Shown: piece by piece, positions 6,330-9,667 of the stretch
Layout of the letters: each line of letters starts with the position of its first letter
How positions within the stretch are numbered: the stretch's first letter is position 1
NCBI GenBank assembly: GCA_015068055.1
Contig: SVLG01000066.1
Coordinates: 1 to 9,667 of the forward strand
DNA length: 9,667 bases
Source of the DNA: Oscillospiraceae bacterium
GTDB lineage: Bacteria; Bacillota_A; Clostridia; Oscillospirales; Oscillospiraceae
Reading direction: 5' to 3'
Notes under the pieces: generated by a model
What the model saw: the letters and a program-made list of their open reading frames with translations, nothing else
The model's database searches: none
What the model was told of the DNA's origin: nothing
Translations under genes and position numbers: made by a program

Positions 6330-7559
6330 TCAGCCTGCCCGGCCCAGTTCCTCATATCGCCGATCCCGGGCCTGCGTGGTGTCATCCAGGAAGGTTTCGA
6401 TCTGCTTTATGCCAAAGCCGCGTATAACAGGGCCCCAGCGTAGGTTCTCCTTCACAAAGCTCAGCGTGGGAATATCTTCACGGAACGAGCGGAATTCATG
6501 GAGAATGTTTTCCCGGGACAGAACACCTTCCCGCAGCTCGAAATAGCGCGCCGCCAGCTCCGGTGCAAAGTTGTCGGCCAGACGTTCAAAAAGGAGTGTC
6601 TTATCCATGATTTCCGGCATGGCATCCACGTCATAATGTATTTCCCGACCGTTGGTGCTGCTGCCCCAGCAGCTGTCCAGGTCATAGAGCTGCAAAAACC
6701 ACTTCTGTCCGTCATAAGTAGCCAGAAGCATATTCTTGCCCCGGTTATCTATCATGTAGGCTACGTCCGTAAATACATAGTAGTTCAGCGCGGCGTCCAG
6801 ATCCAGATACTTTTCAAAATCACGCCGGAACTCCTCGTCGGAGCTGTTCATGATAAAATCAAAGAGACGGGACACCTTCGCCAGCGTTTCCGGGGATTCC
6901 TCGCCGACCTCCACCGCCCAGCTTTCAAAGTCCGGCTCAGCGCGGAAGTAGTTGGGATTGTCCCAGCCCTCGCCGCAAAGCACGATGTGGTCGGGGTTGT
7001 CGCCATCCATATTGAACATCCACTCGTCCTTGGGGATGTTATAGGTGTAAAGTCCGAAAAAGCGGCCGTTGAGATAGATTTCTGTCGGGAAGCCGTCGAT
7101 AGCCCCGTTGCGTGGGGCGTCGGGCAGAACGTTATACTGCTGCTGGGCCTGGGTTACCAGTCGGGCGGTGACAACGTTGCGGGCGTGGGTCCGGTCGATC
7201 CAGTTGGCCTTGAGACAGTACTTGTTCTGGGCGCCCCAGCCCATGTCCACGTTCAGCTTCTCTTCGTGCCCCTCGTCCCGGAACAGTGTGATGGTGTAGT
7301 TTTTCTTGTTATAGGCAAGACTGGAGGTTCCCTGCAGCTTGATTTCCGCAAAGCCTTCAAAATCGCGTACCCCGTCCCGATAAGTGACCGAGATATGGCG
7401 GATGTCCTTCTTGTTCTTCATTTCGGAGAGATCTCCCTCGAAATAAAGCTTGGGTATGTCCGTGTTCGCCCGCAAAATCAGCTCCCGTCCCAAAAAGAAA
7501 GCGACGAGGAAGGCGGCAAGAGATATAAGAGAAACTTTTAAAAAGCGCTTGAGCTTCAT
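6330..7559 (-). CDS. Membrane-anchored CotH-family protein kinase-like protein
   Basis: CotH proteins are atypical kinases; Bacillus subtilis CotH phosphorylates spore coat proteins. This 409-residue protein has one N-terminal hydrophobic segment (about 6-24) after a basic MKLKR start, so it is probably anchored with the domain outside, unlike cytosolic coat CotH. CotH-like landmarks are KLQGTSSLAYNKKNYTI (74-90), KYCLKANWIDRTHARN (113-128) with K118 a likely nucleotide-binding lysine, FFGLYTYNIPKDEW (167-180), VAYMIDNRGKNMLL (266-279) with D271 a candidate catalytic aspartate, and FLQLYDLDSCWG (288-299) with D293/D295 as candidate metal ligands. These residue roles are assigned by analogy. 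A moderate promoter precedes the gene and a terminator separates it from the SDR gene upstream. The next gene downstream, 115 bp away with its own promoter, is the GT14 transferase. Family assignment is good; the substrate is unknown and a spore role is not shown. Confidence 0.9.
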   Translation of the reverse strand: MKLKRFLKVSLISLAAFLVAFFLGRELILRANTDIPKLYFEGDLSEMKNKKDIRHISVTYRDGVRDFEGFAEIKLQGTSSLAYNKKNYTITLFRDEGHEEKLNVDMGWGAQNKYCLKANWIDRTHARNVVTARLVTQAQQQYNVLPDAPRNGAIDGFPTEIYLNGRFFGLYTYNIPKDEWMFNMDGDNPDHIVLCGEGWDNPNYFRAEPDFESWAVEVGEESPETLAKVSRLFDFIMNSSDEEFRRDFEKYLDLDAALNYYVFTDVAYMIDNRGKNMLLATYDGQKWFLQLYDLDSCWGSSTNGREIHYDVDAMPEIMDKTLLFERLADNFAPELAARYFELREGVLSRENILHEFRSFREDIPTLSFVKENLRWGPVIRGFGIKQIETFLDDTTQARDRRYEELGRAG

Positions 7560-7593
7560 AAAAACGCCTCCGTATTCTTTTCAAATATAATAG

Positions 7594-7622
7594 AGAATAC
7601 CACAAGATCCGGACGGAAACAA
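7594..7622 (-). promoter_or_regulatory. Putative promoter of the CotH-family gene
   Basis: On the minus strand TTGTTT (7617-7622) is followed after 17 bases by TATTCT (7594-7599). It lies between the SDR terminator and the CotH start and gives a leader of about 30 nt containing a GGAGG site (ACGGAGGCG). The -35 box is identical to that of the glycosyltransferase promoter. An AT-rich stretch just downstream offers alternative -10 boxes. Confidence 0.45.
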
Positions 7623-7633
7623 GAGTAACACAG

Positions 7634-7664
7634 AAAACGGGGGGACGGTTTCCCGTCCCCCCGT
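7634..7664 (-). terminator. Rho-independent terminator after the SDR gene
   Basis: A very stable 12-bp perfect stem (arms 7637-7648 and 7653-7664, core GGGGGGACGG) closes a four-base TTTC loop on the + strand. On the minus strand it is followed by a short run of four T. It lies 25 bases after the SDR stop and insulates the CotH gene from SDR transcription. Confidence 0.85.
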
Positions 7665-7688
7665 GGAGTGCCGTATTCTTCAAAAAGC

Positions 7689-8489
7689 TCAGGGCCGCAT
7701 GCCCAGACCACCCTCCAGCGTAATGGTCTCGCCGGTCATATACTTGAAGTCGGGATGTGCCAGCTGGACGCAGACCCGGCCGATATCCATTTCGGGGTTG
7801 CCGAAATAGCCGATGGGCGGCGTGCGGACGTTTTTATCAAAAGCGTCGGGATAGGCGTCCCGGAACTTTTCCAGCTGCGCCGTCCAGGCCAGCGGGCAGA
7901 TGATGTTCACATTGATGCCGTCCTTGATCCACTCGGTGGCAGCCGCCCGGGACAGGCCGCGGATGCCCTCCTTGGCGGCAGCATAGGCGCTCTGGCCGAA
8001 GTTGCCGAAAAGTCCGGCACCGGAGGCAAAGTTGATGACGCAGCCCTTTGCCTTGGCCAGATGGGGGTAACAGGCCTGCATATAGTGGAAGGTGGCGTAG
8101 AGACCCGAATAGATGGCCAGGTCGAACTGCTCCAGAGTGTGGTGAATCAGCTGCACGCCGGAGGCAGAAGCCTGTGCGTTGTTGATGAGTACGTCAATGC
8201 CGCCGAAGGCCGCCACGGCCTGCTCCACCACCGCCTGAGCGGTGGCGGCGTTGTCGGCGCCGGCCGCCATATCGGCCTGCACCGGCAGGACCTTCACGCC
8301 GTAGAGCCGCTCCAGCTCCTCCTTGGCGTCCAGCAGCTTCTGCATGTTGCGGCCGGTGATTACGATGTTGGCGCCCTCCTTGGCGTAGGCGGTGGCGATG
8401 CCGTAGCCGATGGAGCCGGCGCTGCCGTCAGCCAGAACGGCCCGGCCGCCGCCGGTGATCAAAACAGTTTTACCCGTCAGAAATCCCAT
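7689..8489 (-). CDS. Divergent short-chain dehydrogenase/reductase (SDR)
   Basis: The 266-residue protein is a classical-size SDR, a cytoplasmic NAD(P)-dependent oxidoreductase with a Rossmann fold. Visible elements are the N-terminal nucleotide site (TGGGRAV at 12-18, then GSIGYGIA at 25-32), ITGRN (44-48) after the second strand, NNAQ at 103-106 in place of the usual NNAG, and the active site S156, Y169 and K173 (YAAAK at 169-173). The C-terminus ends GETITLEGGLGMRP, typical of the family. Two things are odd: the glycine-rich loop carries about eight extra residues (AVLADGSA), giving an SIxYG arrangement that recalls FabI-type enoyl reductases, and the usual fourth-position asparagine is not seen near residue 129 (YSGLYATF). 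The start is backed by AGGAGGAG. It stands alone between two terminators, so context does not reveal the substrate. I assign the superfamily, not a reaction. Confidence 0.92.
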   Translation of the reverse strand: MGFLTGKTVLITGGGRAVLADGSAGSIGYGIATAYAKEGANIVITGRNMQKLLDAKEELERLYGVKVLPVQADMAAGADNAATAQAVVEQAVAAFGGIDVLINNAQASASGVQLIHHTLEQFDLAIYSGLYATFHYMQACYPHLAKAKGCVINFASGAGLFGNFGQSAYAAAKEGIRGLSRAAATEWIKDGINVNIICPLAWTAQLEKFRDAYPDAFDKNVRTPPIGYFGNPEMDIGRVCVQLAHPDFKYMTGETITLEGGLGMRP

Positions 8490-8534
8490 AGTTTCTCCTC
8501 CTTTGCGGTTTTATTTTATCACGTCATTTACGGG

Positions 8535-8566
8535 AAAAGCGGGGAAAAGACTGCGCTTCCCCGCTT
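8535..8566 (-). terminator. Terminator of the rubrerythrin remnant
   Basis: A 10-bp perfect stem (AAGCGGGGAA at 8537-8546 and its complement at 8557-8566) surrounds a 10-base loop and is followed on the minus strand by four T. It starts eight bases after the stop of the rubrerythrin remnant, which fits an original gene end. It also separates that remnant from the SDR gene. Confidence 0.7.
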
Positions 8567-8573
8567 CATGATC

Positions 8574-8645
8574 TTACTTGAAGTAGCGCTGCAGCAGACC
8601 TTCGAAAGCCTTGCCATGTCTCGCCTCGTCACGAGCCATCTCATC
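8574..8645 (-). pseudogene. 3' remnant of a (reverse-)rubrerythrin gene
   Basis: Rubrerythrins are diiron peroxidases that protect anaerobes from peroxide, usually fed by rubredoxin. Reading from 8645 down to the TAA at 8574-8576 gives 23 residues, DEMARDEARHG followed by KAFEGLLQRYFK. This matches the last ferritin-like helix of reverse-type rubrerythrins, including the EARH part of the diiron-binding ExxH motif, and the terminal RYFK. Upstream of D (8643-8645) the similarity stops, and the frame meets a TAA at 8685-8687, so no start is available and most of the protein (normally about 180 residues) is missing. An orderly terminator follows. The break coincides with the edge of the integrase-bearing DNA, so I read this as a gene cut by element insertion, or as an attachment-site copy left behind. 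Recognition is from memory of the family, without an alignment. Confidence 0.75.
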
Positions 8646-8671
8646 GAATGCTCCACTTCGTTTCGCATTCG
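8645..8671. repeat. Short inverted repeat at the element/rubrerythrin junction
   Basis: CGAATGC at 8645-8651 and GCATTCG at 8665-8671 form a perfect 7-bp inverted repeat with a 13-base spacer. It begins at the base where rubrerythrin similarity ends. Such a pair could be integrase core-site arms, but a repeat this short can occur by chance. Confidence 0.4.
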
Positions 8672-8707
8672 CAAAAGCACTGTGTTACAAGGGTTTTTGC
8701 TAATTCC

Positions 8708-8735
8708 ATTATAACACAGGTGTCTCAAAAGTAAA
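8708..8735 (-). promoter_or_regulatory. Putative outward-facing promoter at the element end
   Basis: On the minus strand TTTACT (8730-8735) is followed after 16 bases by a perfect TATAAT (8708-8713). It would drive transcription out of the element into the rubrerythrin remnant, towards its terminator. I found no comparably good promoter for int on the + strand; a TATAAC overlaps the same position but lacks a well-spaced -35. Confidence 0.4.
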
Positions 8736-8755
8736 GAAGAAAACTTGCGAACTTG

Positions 8756-8780
8756 TGTCCTCCAAACACAAAGGAGGACA
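8756..8780 (+). promoter_or_regulatory. Hairpin masking the int ribosome binding site
   Basis: TGTCCTCC (8756-8763) and GGAGGACA (8773-8780) are perfect complements around a nine-base A-rich loop. The right arm contains the Shine-Dalgarno sequence AAGGAGG of int, whose ATG is at 8787. In RNA this stem would block ribosome binding, a likely translational brake on the recombinase. Confidence 0.65.
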
Positions 8781-8786
8781 ATAAGA

Positions 8787-9644
8787 ATGACACAAACACA
8801 GAATTTAGGTATCTCTCAACTTCCCAACGGTAATTGGTGCTATCGTTTTACAAGGACGGTGGACGGCAAGAGAGTAAACCGCAAAGGCTCAAAAGATGAA
8901 GCAGGAAATCCGCTGAAAACAAAAAGAGCTGCTGCACAGGCAAAGGCAATCGCAGAAATGCGTTTTGACGCGAGCTTAAACCAAAAGACCGAGCGGCGTA
9001 TGACATTCGGAGAGGTTTACGCTGAATACTGCGAACAGGGGCGCAGCGGCAAAGCATACTCTACAATCAAGAAACAGGAGAGCTTGTGGCGCAATCATCT
9101 TGAAGAACAATTCGGCTCGCGTTTCATTGATGATATTTCGGTGGCGGAGGTCAATGACTATCTATCACACCTCTACCATAACGAGGGACGCGCTTACAAG
9201 TATGTAGAGGGATTTTTGAAGATGTTCTATCTTATTTTCGGACAAGCGTACTCGCGCAATTATTTATCGGTAGACGCGTATAACAAACTGTGTGTCAATA
9301 AAGATGTGCGTATCACAATGCCAAAAATGAAGATTGATGAAGATACAGATATTGTGGCATTCAGCCGCGAGGAAACAGACCGACTTGACGCGTATTTCAA
9401 AGGCTCAAACGCTGAAACTGCTTACCTCTTGGGAAAGTGTTGCGGCTTGCGTATCAATGAGTGTTACGGCTTGAAATGGGAGAATGTAGACCTTGAACAC
9501 GGCACGATAACCATTGACAGGCAAATGCAGTATCAAGACGGCTTGATTAAACTTGTGCCGCTAAAGACGCGTAACGCACGCAGGACGGTTTATTTGAGCC
9601 AAAAGCTAAAGGAATACTTGACTTACAAGATGGTACCATTTTGA
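8787..9644 (+). pseudogene. int: Tn916-type tyrosine recombinase (integrase), truncated
   Basis: Tyrosine recombinases cut and join attachment sites of integrative elements. The 285-residue product has an N-terminal AP2-like arm-binding region (about 7-60, with GNWCYRFTRTVDGKRVNRKG), a SAM-like core-binding domain (about 72-170) and the start of the catalytic domain. The first catalytic arginine R222 lies in CCGLRINECYGLKW, and the beta-hairpin lysine K260 in LKTRNARRTV. The HxxR box, the later His/Trp and the tyrosine nucleophile are absent: the frame ends at 9644, while full proteins of this type are near 380-400 residues. Similarity looks continuous to about YK281, and the last codons MVPF-stop come from a repeat-bearing sequence that looks like another insertion. 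I choose the ATG at 8787 rather than 8745 because AAGGAGG lies nine bases upstream. It should be catalytically dead unless the reading is restored elsewhere. Confidence 0.85.
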
Positions 9645-9667
9645 CAGGGTACCATTTCGGAGTTGTT
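9631..9667. mobile_element. Probable end of an insertion element within int (partial)
   Basis: Integrase similarity stops at 9629/9630, and the following sequence contains GGTACCATTT twice, at 9632-9641 and 9648-9657, with a period of 16 bases. The first copy sits in the palindrome TGGTACCA. Ends beginning with TG and holding several short direct repeats are known in the IS21 family, so such an element is my best guess. Only 37 bases are visible and no transposase can be seen. Confidence 0.5.

Larger units (their letters stand above)
8646..9667. mobile_element. End of an integrative element inserted in a rubrerythrin gene (partial)
   Basis: From the point where rubrerythrin similarity ends to the window edge the DNA differs from its surroundings: one 60-base line I counted in int (9241-9300) has 25 G/C, against 39 in a line of lysA (1921-1980). 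A tyrosine recombinase gene begins 141 bases in. The 8646-8786 leader is AT-rich with short inverted repeats, as attachment regions often are. The exact end, the core attachment sequence and the other end cannot be fixed from this window. The integrase reads away from the junction, into the element. Confidence 0.7.

Noticed and set aside
6498..7541. 347-codon + strand frame opposite the CotH gene
   Set aside because: It has no family motif or ribosome binding site, and the minus-strand protein has clear CotH motifs.
8528..8728. 66-codon minus-strand frame starting MRHLCYNG
   Set aside because: It is a shifted frame over the rubrerythrin remnant and crosses its terminator; the remnant frame carries the recognisable protein sequence.

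Overview
The window looks like chromosome of a high-GC, strictly anaerobic gut-type Clostridia (Oscillospiraceae-like). The basis is GC-rich codon use with strong AGGAGG ribosome binding sites, a Gram-positive style rpsB-tsf pair, a rubredoxin, the tail of a rubrerythrin, a CotH-type kinase, and many prolipoprotein and Clostridia-like proteins. The taxon is an inference from protein style; no rRNA is present.

Layout. On the + strand the window opens with the end of rpsB (ribosomal protein S2) and the complete tsf (EF-Ts), closed by a strong hairpin that can serve both strands. Everything from 1128 to about 8645 reads on the minus strand. From high to low coordinates this is: the 3' stump of a rubrerythrin gene with its terminator (8535-8645); a divergent short-chain dehydrogenase with a terminator (7634-8489); a membrane-anchored CotH-family kinase with its own promoter; a GT14-type glycosyltransferase with its own promoter, a 74-residue unknown protein and a 44-residue rubredoxin in one operon ending in a terminator (4920-4947); then a gamma-class carbonic anhydrase-like protein and two Pro/Thr/Glu-linker lipoproteins joined by two ATGA stop/start overlaps; and last lysA (diaminopimelate decarboxylase), which probably also has its own promoter.

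From about 8646 to the right edge the DNA changes character. Base composition becomes clearly more AT-rich and a Tn916-type tyrosine recombinase gene (int) begins about 140 bp from the break in the rubrerythrin gene. This is best read as one end of an integrative element inserted at the 3' end of a rubrerythrin gene. The int gene itself is cut after its first catalytic arginine by a sequence that begins with two 10-bp direct repeats 16 bp apart, most likely the end of a second mobile element (IS21-like is a guess). The int start is preceded by a perfect 8-bp inverted repeat that would hide its Shine-Dalgarno sequence.

How the genes relate. rpsB/tsf serve translation. lysA makes lysine, and its substrate meso-diaminopimelate is also a peptidoglycan precursor. 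The CotH kinase, GT14 transferase and lipoproteins point to the cell envelope. Rubredoxin and rubrerythrin belong to peroxide/oxygen defence of anaerobes. The least ordinary part is the right-hand 1.1 kb (rubrerythrin stump, element end, int with masked RBS, second insertion). I saw no clear evidence of a wholly new defence or biosynthetic system inside this window; the body of the element lies outside it.
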